Numbered from the stretch's first letter, positions 24,032 to 32,168 are shown. The stretch: DNA of 42,300 nt from Candidatus Zhuqueibacterota bacterium (GCA_022616415.1 JAKEEU010000234.1:1-42300), one strand, 5' to 3'. The notes: generated by a model not told the origin, from the sequence alone. Translations and numbers: made by a program.

Positions 24032-24454
24032 ATGTATATCAGATCATTTGAAGGATTTGGGCTGGGCAGCGTGACGTACAGCAAGAAATACAGCAGTACA
24101 GATTACATGTGGAGCGATCCGGTAATGACAGATAAACATGATATGGATCTTCACGTTGAAAGAAAACTTAAAGTTCGCTTCAGCAGCGATTGGCCGACTT
24201 TTCGTGCAAGAGTCAAAAGAGCCTTTGGCAGACTTATGACCTTTCGAAGCGATGAAGGAAAATTTGTCGAATCAATGCTACAAGAACGTCGTCTTAAAAC
24301 ACTTCACTCCAGAATGATAGAAGATATAGCTCATGCAAAGGATTTCGTCGTTCTTCTTGTAGCCATCAATTATTCTAAGATTGCCTCGGGAAGTTGGAAA
24401 TTATACGATATAGGTTTTATACCAACTTCGGCGCCAACATGGAACTGGGAGTAG
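24032..24454 (+). CDS. Leader-bearing protein of unknown function, first gene of accessory locus
   Basis: The 140-residue protein starts MYIRSFEGFGLGS, the shared leader of this locus, behind GAAGGA and 42 nt downstream of the -12 element. The body is basic and helical, with FSSDWPTFRARVKRAFGRL-like content near the middle and a hydrophobic segment (KDFVVLLVAI) near residue 110; it ends in aromatic residues. I recognise no family or catalytic motif. As the promoter-proximal gene it may be abundant. Base composition is AT-rich compared with the structural genes further on. Its product could be a small structural or cargo protein of whatever the locus builds. Confidence 0.65.
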   Translation: MYIRSFEGFGLGSVTYSKKYSSTDYMWSDPVMTDKHDMDLHVERKLKVRFSSDWPTFRARVKRAFGRLMTFRSDEGKFVESMLQERRLKTLHSRMIEDIAHAKDFVVLLVAINYSKIASGSWKLYDIGFIPTSAPTWNWE

Positions 24455-24506
24455 TTTTGTTGTTGCATGAGTTAGACTTCGAAATCGCTGAAAATGAAAA
24501 AACAAT

Positions 24507-25034
24507 ATGTATGGCATATGTCGCGTCTCGCCGATAAAACTCGAGCACTGTTACGTCCGTAAAGGTTATGCGGGAACGCTCAAGACGGTCGAGCATATTG
24601 CCAAACTCATCAAGGAAGGCGCAAAAGATTTTTGTGTTCGTCAAAAGGCGATCGATGTTTTGTTTGAATACGGCATTCGGCCAAAAGATTATCGCGGGGA
24701 GATCCGCACGCTTTTTGAGTGGGTGAAAAACAACATTCGCTACACGCGCGATATTCACCGTGTCGAATTGTTGCACACGCCGCGGCGCATGCTGGAATTA
24801 CGCGCCGGCGATTGCGATGACATGACGATATTGCTCGCCGCGATGATCAAATCCATCGGGCATCCGGTGCGGTTGGTGCTGGTGGGTTTTAATCCGCAAA
24901 AAAAGAAATTGTTCACGCATATCTATCTCGAAGCATTTTGCAAAGGCTGGTGGATTCCGCTCGATGCGACGGTCAACCGTCCGATGGGCTGGGCGCCGCC
25001 GGCAGATCACAAACAAGTTTTTTATGTCAAATAG
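24507..25034 (+). CDS. Transglutaminase-like cysteine enzyme
   Basis: The 175-residue product is a compact transglutaminase-core protein. The motif RAGDCDDMTILLAAMI gives Cys103, FTHIYLEAF gives His138 and WWIPLDAT gives Asp153, completing a Cys-His-Asp triad in the right order and spacing. Preceding it is the usual helix EIRTLFEWVKNNIRYTRD. Members of this superfamily act as proteases, amidases or cross-linkers; the direction cannot be told from sequence. There is no signal peptide. It follows the first leader-bearing gene by 52 nt and precedes the repeat protein by 10 nt. It begins MYG rather than MYI, so it is not a clear leader protein. In this context it could cross-link or process the structural proteins. 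Confidence 0.85.
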   Translation: MYGICRVSPIKLEHCYVRKGYAGTLKTVEHIAKLIKEGAKDFCVRQKAIDVLFEYGIRPKDYRGEIRTLFEWVKNNIRYTRDIHRVELLHTPRRMLELRAGDCDDMTILLAAMIKSIGHPVRLVLVGFNPQKKKLFTHIYLEAFCKGWWIPLDATVNRPMGWAPPADHKQVFYVK

Positions 25035-25044
25035 GAGAACGATT

Positions 25045-26151
25045 ATGCCGTACGCAACTGAGGTGATGGGCGTCGGAAGTTACGTGGGTGAGGTTGAAGA
25101 GGGCCCGGATGGTCAACTTTACGAATGGGTCGAAGGCGTCGACGGCCTAGGCAATCCTTTGGGATTTTGGAGCGCCCTGAAGCGCGCTGCCGGTGGGCTG
25201 ATTAGAACAGCTAGTAGAGCTCTTCCTTTGGCGGCGAGATTCACTCGGTTTACACCTTGGGGAGCGGCTGCCAGCTTGGTCGCGCCTATCGCAAGACACG
25301 CGTTTGCCCGGCGACGTCGGCCGCTTCATCCATATCGGCGATACCCACAATACCCACAATATCAACCCGCTCCGACACCTATGCCGCCGCCACCACCGAT
25401 GGCAATGGCGCCACCGTCGGCCATGCCAATGGCGCCGGCGGCAATGCCTGAATCGGCTGAAGCGCCTCAACCTACGGGCACAGAAGGTTTTGGCGCAATC
25501 GCTGAAGGTCCGGATGGGCAGCTTTATGAGTATGTCGAAGGCATCGGCGCCTTTGGCGAACGACGACCCGGACGGTGGCGGCGCAAGTTTAGGCGGCTCA
25601 AACGACGTGAAGGAAGGGAAGATCAAGAGCAAGAGCAAGCACAGAAAGAGCGATTTACGGAGCGTATACAAGATCTGAGAGAGAGAAGGCGGAACATCGG
25701 AGAAAGCTTTCCAGAGCAACTCGCTGAAGGCGCGGATGGGCAGCTTTATGAGTATGTCGAAGGCATCGGCGCCTTTGGCGAACGACGACCCGGGCGGTGG
25801 CAGCGCAAGTTTAGGCGGCTCAAAAGACGTGAAGGAAGGGAAGATCAAGAGCAAGAGCAAGCACAGAAAGAGCGATTTACAGAGCGCATACAAGATCTGA
25901 GAGAGAGAAGGCGGAACATCGGAGAAAGCTTTCCAGGGCAACTCGCTGAAGGCGCGGATGGGCACCTTTATGAGTATGTCGAAGGCATCGGCGCCATGGG
26001 TGAGTCCCGGCCACATTGGCGTCCCGTTCGATTATGCTTTCCAGCCACGATTGGCCCCCGCCGTGGCCGCGGCCGGAGTTATCGCCGTCCAACCACGGCG
26101 TCAAGCAGCTCTTCTTCAAGCAGCGCTCCGAGCCCATACCGTCGTTATTAA
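25045..26151 (+). CDS. Repeat protein with DGQLYE motifs and charged helical repeats
   Basis: The ATG at 25045 follows AGGAG and gives 368 residues. A motif EGPDGQLYEWVEG is at 19-31. Then come an amphipathic, Ala/Arg-rich segment (about 40-95) that could contact a membrane, a Pro/Met-rich stretch (about 105-140), and a 74-residue unit starting at 154 and 228 with a partial third copy at 302. Each unit starts with EG.DGQLYEYVEGIGAFGE and continues as a highly charged helix rich in Arg, Glu and Gln. The C-terminus is basic and Ser-rich. I recognise no family. The design (short beta motif plus charged helix) suggests a fibrous or linker protein. The repeats are nearly identical at DNA level, so they are recent or kept homogeneous. 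Related DGQLYE-like motifs occur in the product of 32686-34131. Confidence 0.75.
   Translation: MPYATEVMGVGSYVGEVEEGPDGQLYEWVEGVDGLGNPLGFWSALKRAAGGLIRTASRALPLAARFTRFTPWGAAASLVAPIARHAFARRRRPLHPYRRYPQYPQYQPAPTPMPPPPPMAMAPPSAMPMAPAAMPESAEAPQPTGTEGFGAIAEGPDGQLYEYVEGIGAFGERRPGRWRRKFRRLKRREGREDQEQEQAQKERFTERIQDLRERRRNIGESFPEQLAEGADGQLYEYVEGIGAFGERRPGRWQRKFRRLKRREGREDQEQEQAQKERFTERIQDLRERRRNIGESFPGQLAEGADGHLYEYVEGIGAMGESRPHWRPVRLCFPATIGPRRGRGRSYRRPTTASSSSSSSSAPSPYRRY
25504..26004 (+). repeat. 222-bp tandem repeat within the repeat-protein gene
   Basis: Units begin at 25504, 25726 and 25948 with exactly 222-bp spacing (74 codons). The first two are complete and differ at only a few bases; the third is cut off after about 55 bp. 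A diverged, older start of the unit lies at about 25099. Because the unit is a multiple of three, copy-number change would keep the frame. Confidence 0.95.
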
Positions 26152-26167
26152 GGTAGAAAATTGATTT

Positions 26168-26437
26168 ATGACTTGGCCGTGTGGTTATGGAAATTGCCAA
26201 AGGCGCCCGCGCTGTTTATGCGGGATGACACGCCGCCGCAGCATTTGTCCGCTTCTGCCGGTCGGTCAACTGCGTGGCGTGATTTATCGCGGCCGCCGCT
26301 CGCCCTTTGAGGAAGTGAAAACGTACGTGCATTTTTTTGACCGCCGGTTGCCGGGCCTCGCGACGAATGCTGCGGGCACACAGCTTTATATTGTCGGCGG
26401 CCGATATCGCGTCACCAGAAATGGAATAAAAGGATAA
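26168..26437 (+). CDS. Small basic cysteine-rich protein, hypothetical
   Basis: The 89-residue product has five cysteines in its first 27 residues (Cys5, 10, 16, 18 and 27), which could bind zinc or form disulfides. It then has a beta-like stretch GVIYRGRRSPFEEVKTYVHFFDR and ends GGRYRVTRNGIKG. No family is recognised. It lies between the two repeat-protein genes on the same strand, 16 nt after one and 11 nt before the next, so it fits an operon. Ribosome site is weak (AAGGT). The high Arg content could also reflect a chance frame in GC-rich DNA, but the tight spacing supports it. Confidence 0.55.
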   Translation: MTWPCGYGNCQRRPRCLCGMTRRRSICPLLPVGQLRGVIYRGRRSPFEEVKTYVHFFDRRLPGLATNAAGTQLYIVGGRYRVTRNGIKG

Positions 26438-26448
26438 GGAGATATGCC

Positions 26449-27213
26449 ATGGCACGCACCGGCGAGCCACTTGATGAGCTCATGATTGTCAATCCATCAC
26501 ATCCGAAAGGAGAAAGATATATGAGACTTTATGAAGTCGATCCCGCGGCGCTTTCCGGTTATATCGGCGAGATGCCGGAGGCTTTTGGTTACTACGCCGA
26601 AGCACCGGACAATTTGGGCTGCGGTTGTGGAATGCCGCGGTTATGCCCGGCCTGTGGTTTTCATCTTGCGGAAGCGCCGGAGGGCTTTGGCTATTTTGCC
26701 GATCCGCCGCCCGGATTTGTCGAAGGTTTTGCGGAGCCGGAATTTGGCTACTATGCCGAAGCGCCGGAGTTTGGGTATTATGCTGAAGCACCGGAGTTTG
26801 GGTACTATGCTGAAGCGCCGGAATTCGCCGAGTATCCGGAATTTGCCGAGGCGCCAGGTGATATGGGCTACTTCGCGGAATCGCCGGACTTCATGGGATA
26901 TGGCGAGCCGGAGATCGGTTACTTCGCCGAACCGGAATTTGCCGAGGCGCCGGAGATGGGTTACTTTGCGGAAGATCCGGGCTATGGCGAAGCCTATCCT
27001 GAAATGGGCTACTTCGCGGAAGATCCGGCGTTTTCAGGCTACATGCAAGATACCACCGCGCCGGGGTTCAGCCCGCGCGTCGTGCCGGTGGACAAGCTCG
27101 GCGAAGTGGAAGGGTATATGACTCCCAAAACGATTAACCCTTCGATTGAAAATTTCCGCCCGCCGGAAGTTGTTTCACAGGTCTCGACGCAATGGTTCAA
27201 ATCGCCGTGGTGA
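26449..27213 (+). CDS. Tyr/Phe-Ala-Glu-Pro repeat protein
   Basis: The 254-residue acidic protein consists largely of EFGYYAEAP-type repeats: at least three perfect tandem copies at about residues 103-130 and looser forms (MGYFAEDP, GYGEPEIGYFAEP) on to about 200. A small cysteine cluster CGCGMPRLCPACGFH at about 57-71 resembles a zinc ribbon. The C-terminal 45 residues are less repetitive. Two starts are possible: ATG 26449 behind AAGGAGATAT, and ATG 26521 behind AAAGGAGAAAG, which gives MRLYEVDPAALSG, loosely like the shared leader. Repeats rich in Tyr, Ala, Glu and Pro suggest an elastic, surface or linker protein. Family unknown. Confidence 0.75.
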   Translation: MARTGEPLDELMIVNPSHPKGERYMRLYEVDPAALSGYIGEMPEAFGYYAEAPDNLGCGCGMPRLCPACGFHLAEAPEGFGYFADPPPGFVEGFAEPEFGYYAEAPEFGYYAEAPEFGYYAEAPEFAEYPEFAEAPGDMGYFAESPDFMGYGEPEIGYFAEPEFAEAPEMGYFAEDPGYGEAYPEMGYFAEDPAFSGYMQDTTAPGFSPRVVPVDKLGEVEGYMTPKTINPSIENFRPPEVVSQVSTQWFKSPW

Positions 27214-27315
27214 GAAATATTTGTAGCGCAGCCATCCTGGCTGCCCGTGCAGATACCTCTGGATCGAAAAATGAAAATGTTAAAACCAAACCGCTGCAAT
27301 AGCTAGGAGGATAAC

Positions 27316-28305
27316 ATGGCTGTCGTCAAAGGCGTCAAAGAGAAAGTTCATTCGCCGCTTTACGATTCCATCGTCGTGAAGCCGAGAGAGCAATTCAACA
27401 AAACCCAAAGCTCGAACATCTTGCGATTTTTCCAGGATGTCACGGGCAAGACCAAGCTGCATACCAACATGCAAGCGGCTTCGCTCTTGCCGCATTGGAA
27501 CACGTTCGAAGCGCGCGCAATGCGCGTGGTGATCTCCGATCTCGCGGCGCAATTTCCGGACGCGCCGACGGTGTCTCTTGACTTCAGTCTCGTTGCAATA
27601 CTCGACGACGACACCGAAGCCAAGCGAACAGTGACTCTCAACAACTTTAACTTGCGCCATCTCGTTGATTTTAAGCGCCGGGTGGAAGGGCCGAATGGCG
27701 CTCCAATTGGTTTCGAGAAGCAAGCCGAATTGGACTTGCTTGGGCTCAAGCTTACTGAGAATGGTGTACCAACCAAACTTAGAGAAGCTGGTCAAACCGC
27801 TAAGGAAAATGGGAATGGGAATGGCAATGGGAACGGCAATGGGACTGGAGTCGAGAAGCTTATAAAAACAGGCGAAGTCATCATCATTGACCGCGCCGTG
27901 CTTAATAACGCTGAGGGTAAGTTTGAAAATCAGATCAACCGCGTGTTGCCGCCGCTGGAACAAGTCTTTCCCAACAACGGCTTTGGCACCCTGATTGGCA
28001 AATTTATCTACAACTCCGTCACCACGTTCTTCGTCGGTGAAAAGACTATGATTCAAGTGCCGACGTGGTTTCTGCCAGCCGGCGCCGGGCCTTATTCCGA
28101 TGACGGCAAAGTGACAACGCACGGCTTCCCCTCGCCGGAATCCACGTTTCGTTTTGCGGAGCCGATCTTCATTGATACGCAGCAAAATTTCCGTGTCGAG
28201 ATCGAAATTCCCGAAAGCGAAGTGATGGCCGATCTGCAGAGATTATACGGGCCGTTCGCCATTTGGGTTGTGCTCGATGGTTACATGACACGCGACGTGC
28301 AGTAA
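27316..28305 (+). CDS. Putative structural protein A of the accessory locus
   Basis: The 329-residue product follows a strong GGAGGATAAC ribosome site. It has a helical start (MAVVKGVKEK), then beta-rich segments (RVVISDLAAQF, VSLDFSLVAIL). A Gly-Asn microsatellite loop follows at about residues 165-176, and the C-terminal beta-rich region ends in FRVEIEIPES...GPFAIWVVLDGYMTRD. This last pattern (strand, acidic loop, then F-W-V-V-L-D-G-Y) matches in style the ends of the next two proteins (LFIVLQGYKIL). I recognise no named family. Beta-sandwich capsid or appendage proteins have such strands, but this is inference from pattern. It heads the run of structural-looking genes. Confidence 0.72.
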   Translation: MAVVKGVKEKVHSPLYDSIVVKPREQFNKTQSSNILRFFQDVTGKTKLHTNMQAASLLPHWNTFEARAMRVVISDLAAQFPDAPTVSLDFSLVAILDDDTEAKRTVTLNNFNLRHLVDFKRRVEGPNGAPIGFEKQAELDLLGLKLTENGVPTKLREAGQTAKENGNGNGNGNGNGTGVEKLIKTGEVIIIDRAVLNNAEGKFENQINRVLPPLEQVFPNNGFGTLIGKFIYNSVTTFFVGEKTMIQVPTWFLPAGAGPYSDDGKVTTHGFPSPESTFRFAEPIFIDTQQNFRVEIEIPESEVMADLQRLYGPFAIWVVLDGYMTRDVQ

Positions 28306-28315
28306 GATCCTGAGA

Positions 28316-28375
28316 TTGACCGGTCGCTGATATTTTGTGCATTTCCAATTAAACTTAATCGCAGCGACCGGTCAA
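28316..28375. repeat. Perfect 14-bp inverted repeat, ACCGGTC family
   Basis: TTGACCGGTCGCTG (28316-28329) pairs with its exact complement (28362-28375) around a 32-nt loop. It belongs to the same family as 15829-15907. It lies between two structural genes and leaves the ribosome site of the next gene free. It may attenuate or stabilise the transcript. Confidence 0.8.
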
Positions 28376-28403
28376 TGACAATGAGTTTCCTGGCAGAGGA
28401 ATA

Positions 28404-29810
28404 ATGAATCCCATTGGCGAAGCCACCACGCGCCGCAGCGCTTTCGGGCAACAACCTCGGCATGACCTGCCGACAGCGCACGTGATTCCCTACGACTATG
28501 TCGCCGATTTTCGGCTGCGCGGCGAAGCCGGCAATCTCGTGCAGGACGTGATCAACATCAGCGTCGATGGCGTGTTTGTCGCGACGGCGCTCGGCTATGG
28601 TTTTGACGAAGACCGCGCCGAGCTGCTCACCCTCATTCCCAGCCTCGATCCCGAGACTAACGATCCCAAGCCGGAAATTCCGCAGACGCTCGGCGAAATC
28701 ACGCTTGAAAATATTCCGCCGGATGTGTTGATCGAAGGCTTTCGAATCAATCCTGATTTTGCCGGCGTGGCGATTCAAAAAGGCGTCATCAACGAAAATC
28801 TCCGCCTTGACGCCGCGCCAGGAATTTTGCAGCGCCTGAATGCCTCGGAAAATTTCAGCTTCATGCTCAGCATTGTGGACACTAGCTCAGGCCGGGAGCT
28901 GCAAAACAAGCCGGTCCACAGTCTGGCGACGTTGGGCCGCGCCGATGGCCGCCGGCCTTTCAAGATGCTGCCGCAGCCGATGGTTTTTATGCCGCGCTCG
29001 ACGATTCGTCTGCAAGTCGAAGAGCGCACCGCGGGCGCAAGCGGCCGGCTCTTCATCACGCTGCAGGGTTACAAAATACTCGGCGCTGCGAGCAAGGAAG
29101 AAGCCGCGCGCTGGCTCGGCCAGCTTGATCCGCAAGCGCAGATTCCCGTCTATGACCATGAAACCGGCAATTATCGCCGGCTCGGCGAAGCGATGCGGCA
29201 TGATGTTCCCACTTCGCGTCTCATTCCTTTTGACTACGTGTCCACGCTGGATTTGACCGGCAAGCGGGGCAACGTCGTGGAAGACGAAGTGCCGATCAAC
29301 GTCGATGGCGGTTATGTGACGACGGCCATCGGCTACGGCCTAGATGCGCCGGACACGAGCGTGCAAACGCCGGACGAGGAGGACTTGCCGCTGACGGAGT
29401 TGAAACTGATTGATTTGAAACCGATTAAATTGAGAGAGCTCAAACCGGCGCAGGCCTTGCTCGATGGCATTCGCATTCATCCGCTGCGCGTGCGATTTGC
29501 ATTTACCAGGGAAGGCCGCTTATCCGAGCTCCCTTTTGACCTGTTGAGCCGCATGTTTCAGCGCCTCAATCGCCCGGAAGAAGTGCGCTTTCTCTACAGC
29601 TTCAGCGATTCCGGCACGGGCCGCGACTTGCAAAACCAGCCGGTTCACAACGTCGCCGGCCTCGGCATTGCCAACGGCGAGCGGCCCTTCAAAGTTCTGC
29701 ACCGGCCGATCATGTTCCTGCCGCGCTCGACGATACGCGTGCAGGTGCATGAAATTTTCGGCCGCGGCCGGCTCTTCATCGTTTTTCAGGGTTATAAAAT
29801 TCTGCGTTGA
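28404..29810 (+). CDS. Putative structural protein B with duplicated beta-module
   Basis: The 468-residue protein contains two copies of one module, about residues 10-225 and 250-468. Each begins R-H-D-[LV]-P-T then [YF]DYV, a Gly-rich turn, V-x-D, [IV]N[IV]xVDG, [VY][FV]xTA[LI]GYG[FL]D. It continues through a variable middle with a [DE]GFRI/DGIRI segment, then LQRLN-type helix, F.[FY]S..D..[ST]GR[ED]LQN[KQ]PVH, and ends PRSTIR[LV]QV and RLFI..QGYKI. The same module occurs once in the next gene. I do not recognise a named family. The strand-rich pattern and duplication recall double-jelly-roll or multi-domain virion and appendage proteins, but no database support can be given. No signal peptide. 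GAGG precedes the ATG. Confidence 0.78.
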   Translation: MNPIGEATTRRSAFGQQPRHDLPTAHVIPYDYVADFRLRGEAGNLVQDVINISVDGVFVATALGYGFDEDRAELLTLIPSLDPETNDPKPEIPQTLGEITLENIPPDVLIEGFRINPDFAGVAIQKGVINENLRLDAAPGILQRLNASENFSFMLSIVDTSSGRELQNKPVHSLATLGRADGRRPFKMLPQPMVFMPRSTIRLQVEERTAGASGRLFITLQGYKILGAASKEEAARWLGQLDPQAQIPVYDHETGNYRRLGEAMRHDVPTSRLIPFDYVSTLDLTGKRGNVVEDEVPINVDGGYVTTAIGYGLDAPDTSVQTPDEEDLPLTELKLIDLKPIKLRELKPAQALLDGIRIHPLRVRFAFTREGRLSELPFDLLSRMFQRLNRPEEVRFLYSFSDSGTGRDLQNQPVHNVAGLGIANGERPFKVLHRPIMFLPRSTIRVQVHEIFGRGRLFIVFQGYKILR

Positions 29811-29825
29811 ATAACTTGAAATGTT

Positions 29826-31100
29826 ATGAGAAATCTTGCCTACCCCAACGGCTTGGCGGCGCAAACGCTGGGTGAATCTGCGAGCGCGAACAAGGCCATT
29901 CCGTTTGACTACGTGTTCCAATTCCCTTTGCAGGGAAAGCCCGGCAACAAAGTTCAGGACGTGGTCGAGATCAGCGTCGAAGGCTTGTTCATGGCGCTCT
30001 CAATCGGCTACAGCGTTGCGGTTGATGAGCTGAGAACCGCTTTTAATTTTCAACCGGTGCTCGATCAAACCACGTTTCTCCAAAATCCGATTCTCGTGCC
30101 GTTTCCTTCCGAGACGATTAATGAAGGCCAGGCGCGAAATCTCGAAGGAGTTTTTGTCAGCGGCATGCCTGGCGCGGATATCGCCATCGTCGAATTTAGT
30201 CTCACCACCACGCCGCCGCTGAGAATCCTGGGCTCGGGAACGCTCGGACCAAACGGCGCCGCGACGATCATTTTCGAGGCTCCGCTTGGCGTTGGTGTCA
30301 TCCGCGGATGGGATAGAACGAACAATCTGTTCAGTGAATTGATTGAAATCGGCCCGCAGGCGATCACCCCTCAAATCGGCCCGCATCCCCAGACCAGGAA
30401 ATTGCCTGCTGCTGGTGACGACTTGGTGCAAGTTTATGGCTCGCCGAATGCCGCCACAAAACTTTTCATCTCCGCAGGGAAGGGGCAAAGGTTTGTCGAA
30501 GTGAAAGACAATATCAATCTGCAGGAAGATGCCAACTCCTTCCGCCGCAAAACCGGCAGAGCCGAGGTGAAGCTCAATAGAAAGTTGTCTCCGGGCGACG
30601 TGCTCAATGTCTGGAGCAAGAGCCAAATCGGCCTGGCGTTTAGCGTATTTACCGTGCCGCGCCCAAGGCCGTCAACCCTCACCCTCGGCGCGATTGCCGC
30701 GGGTCTTGAGCGAATCGGCGCCGATTTGACGAACGGGTTTCGCCTGAATCCAAATCTTGACAATATTGTGGCGACCGATTTGCCGCTCGATGAGTTGACG
30801 GAGAGAACGCGCAGCCGGATTTTCCAGACCGGCGGCGCGGCGGCAGAGAAAGTGACTTTTCTTTACACGCTAGACGTCAGCAATTCCGGCCGCGAGTATC
30901 AGAATAAACCGATTCATAATATCGCCGGGCTTGGCATTGCGAACGGCGACCGGCCGTTTCGGCCGTTTTCCCGGCCGGTGGCGTTCGAGCCGCGGTCTTT
31001 CATTCGCATTCAAATCGAAGAGCTGACCGGCCCGCCGGGAAATTTATTCATCGTTCTGCAGGGCTACAAAATTCTTGGCGCCAGCCGGATGCCGAGGTGA
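29826..31100 (+). CDS. Putative structural protein C with split beta-module
   Basis: The 424-residue product contains one copy of the module seen twice in the preceding protein. The first part lies at about residues 15-70 (IPFDYVFQFPL, VEISVEGLFMALSIGYS) and the last part at about 285-420 (GFRLNPNLD, LDVSNSGREYQNKPIHN, PRSFIRIQIEEL, LFIVLQGYKILG). In between, about 200 residues form one or two Ig-like or adhesin-like beta domains (for example VFVSGMPGADIAIV, GSGTLGPNGAATIIF). The insert could be a surface-exposed decoration. It starts 15 nt after the previous stop. No signal peptide. Same uncertain function as the previous protein. Confidence 0.78.
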   Translation: MRNLAYPNGLAAQTLGESASANKAIPFDYVFQFPLQGKPGNKVQDVVEISVEGLFMALSIGYSVAVDELRTAFNFQPVLDQTTFLQNPILVPFPSETINEGQARNLEGVFVSGMPGADIAIVEFSLTTTPPLRILGSGTLGPNGAATIIFEAPLGVGVIRGWDRTNNLFSELIEIGPQAITPQIGPHPQTRKLPAAGDDLVQVYGSPNAATKLFISAGKGQRFVEVKDNINLQEDANSFRRKTGRAEVKLNRKLSPGDVLNVWSKSQIGLAFSVFTVPRPRPSTLTLGAIAAGLERIGADLTNGFRLNPNLDNIVATDLPLDELTERTRSRIFQTGGAAAEKVTFLYTLDVSNSGREYQNKPIHNIAGLGIANGDRPFRPFSRPVAFEPRSFIRIQIEELTGPPGNLFIVLQGYKILGASRMPR

Positions 31101-31106
31101 GCAACG

Positions 31107-32168
31107 ATGCCGCAAACGTTGACCAATATGCGCTGCGCCCATTGCGACATTCCGCTTGATGCGGAGTATTTCGATGTCAGTGGTTTTATCGGTATGCCGC
31201 TCGTCGAAGATACAACCGATTTGCTGGTGCAAATGCTCAAAAAAGAAGTCAGCGAGACGATGGTGTACGCCTTACGAGTGGACAATAATCAGGATAACAT
31301 TATCGGTGCGCTGCGCCGGGATATGCGCGAGGTGATTGTTAAAATTCCGGGAGGGGACGATATTAAAAAGATGGTCGCGGATTCACTGATGAACAATGTG
31401 AGCACACCAATTTTAGCAACGCTGGAAGCAATTATAAAAAAGCTCGAAACAACACATGGAAAAGCCAGGACACAAACCAGAGGGAACCCAGGTGGGCAAA
31501 CAGAAAAAGATGCTCCCAACCCCGGAAGGTTATCAGCACCGGAACTGACCTCAGTGCCGTCTCAGACCTCGCCAGCTCTGACGGCGCCTCCATCATTAAC
31601 TGAAGTAGCAAGACCGAAACAACAGGATGCTTTAACCTCAACGGCCTCAACCGATTTAATACAGACGCCAACGCGAAGCCCTGTAAAAGCGCAATTGGCG
31701 AAGCCGGCGTTGACTAATCTTTTCCCTGACCTCAAAATCGGTATTGAAGGGCTGCCGCGTCGCGGCGAGCAAAAAGTATTGGCCAGTTTCCAACTTCATC
31801 CTCAATACTGCGGTGTATTGACTTACTTCGCGCAATACACCGATCTCTACGCGCGCGACAATTCGCAAATTTTAACGCCAGGTTTTGAATGGGTGATTTT
31901 GCAGAACGGCAAGCCGCTTTTTCCATACACGCGCCTCGAGATGATCGTCAATCCCTGGGGCAACAACTGTTTGCCGGTCGCGATTCGTCTCGATGAAAAC
32001 GCTTTGATTGAATTTGTGATTCGCAATCGCGCGATCAAAGACGGCGCGCTCGACGAGACTCTGGACAATCCGAAATATCCGATCCACGCTTTTGCCGGGC
32101 GCTTGATGGGCCGTTATTGGTACAATGAAATTTTCGGAGGGCGAGCGCGGTCATGGCGAGACTCATGA
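31107..32168 (+). CDS. Putative structural protein D with N-terminal CxxC knuckle
   Basis: The 353-residue protein starts with RCAHCDIPLD (Cys9 and Cys12, a half zinc knuckle). A helical part follows (about 35-115), then a long Pro/Thr/Ser-rich linker (about 118-210) and a C-terminal beta-rich domain (about 215-353). That domain contains FQLHPQYCGVLTYFAQ, EWVILQNGKPLFPYTRLEMIVNPWGNNCLPVAIRLDENALIEFVI. The linker plus globular head suggests a fibre or spike-like part. I do not recognise a family. GAGGTGAG precedes the ATG, and the gene overlaps the next one by 16 nt, showing operon organisation. Confidence 0.72.
   Translation: MPQTLTNMRCAHCDIPLDAEYFDVSGFIGMPLVEDTTDLLVQMLKKEVSETMVYALRVDNNQDNIIGALRRDMREVIVKIPGGDDIKKMVADSLMNNVSTPILATLEAIIKKLETTHGKARTQTRGNPGGQTEKDAPNPGRLSAPELTSVPSQTSPALTAPPSLTEVARPKQQDALTSTASTDLIQTPTRSPVKAQLAKPALTNLFPDLKIGIEGLPRRGEQKVLASFQLHPQYCGVLTYFAQYTDLYARDNSQILTPGFEWVILQNGKPLFPYTRLEMIVNPWGNNCLPVAIRLDENALIEFVIRNRAIKDGALDETLDNPKYPIHAFAGRLMGRYWYNEIFGGRARSWRDS

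Noticed and set aside
23820..24074. Small plus-strand frame (84 codons) before the first leader gene
   Set aside because: It overlaps the candidate enhancer and promoter and the start of the leader gene, and has no ribosome site.
25147..26016. Minus-strand frame with apparent internal repeats opposite the repeat-protein gene
   Set aside because: Its repeats simply mirror the 222-bp DNA repeat of the plus-strand gene, which has a good ribosome site and operon spacing.
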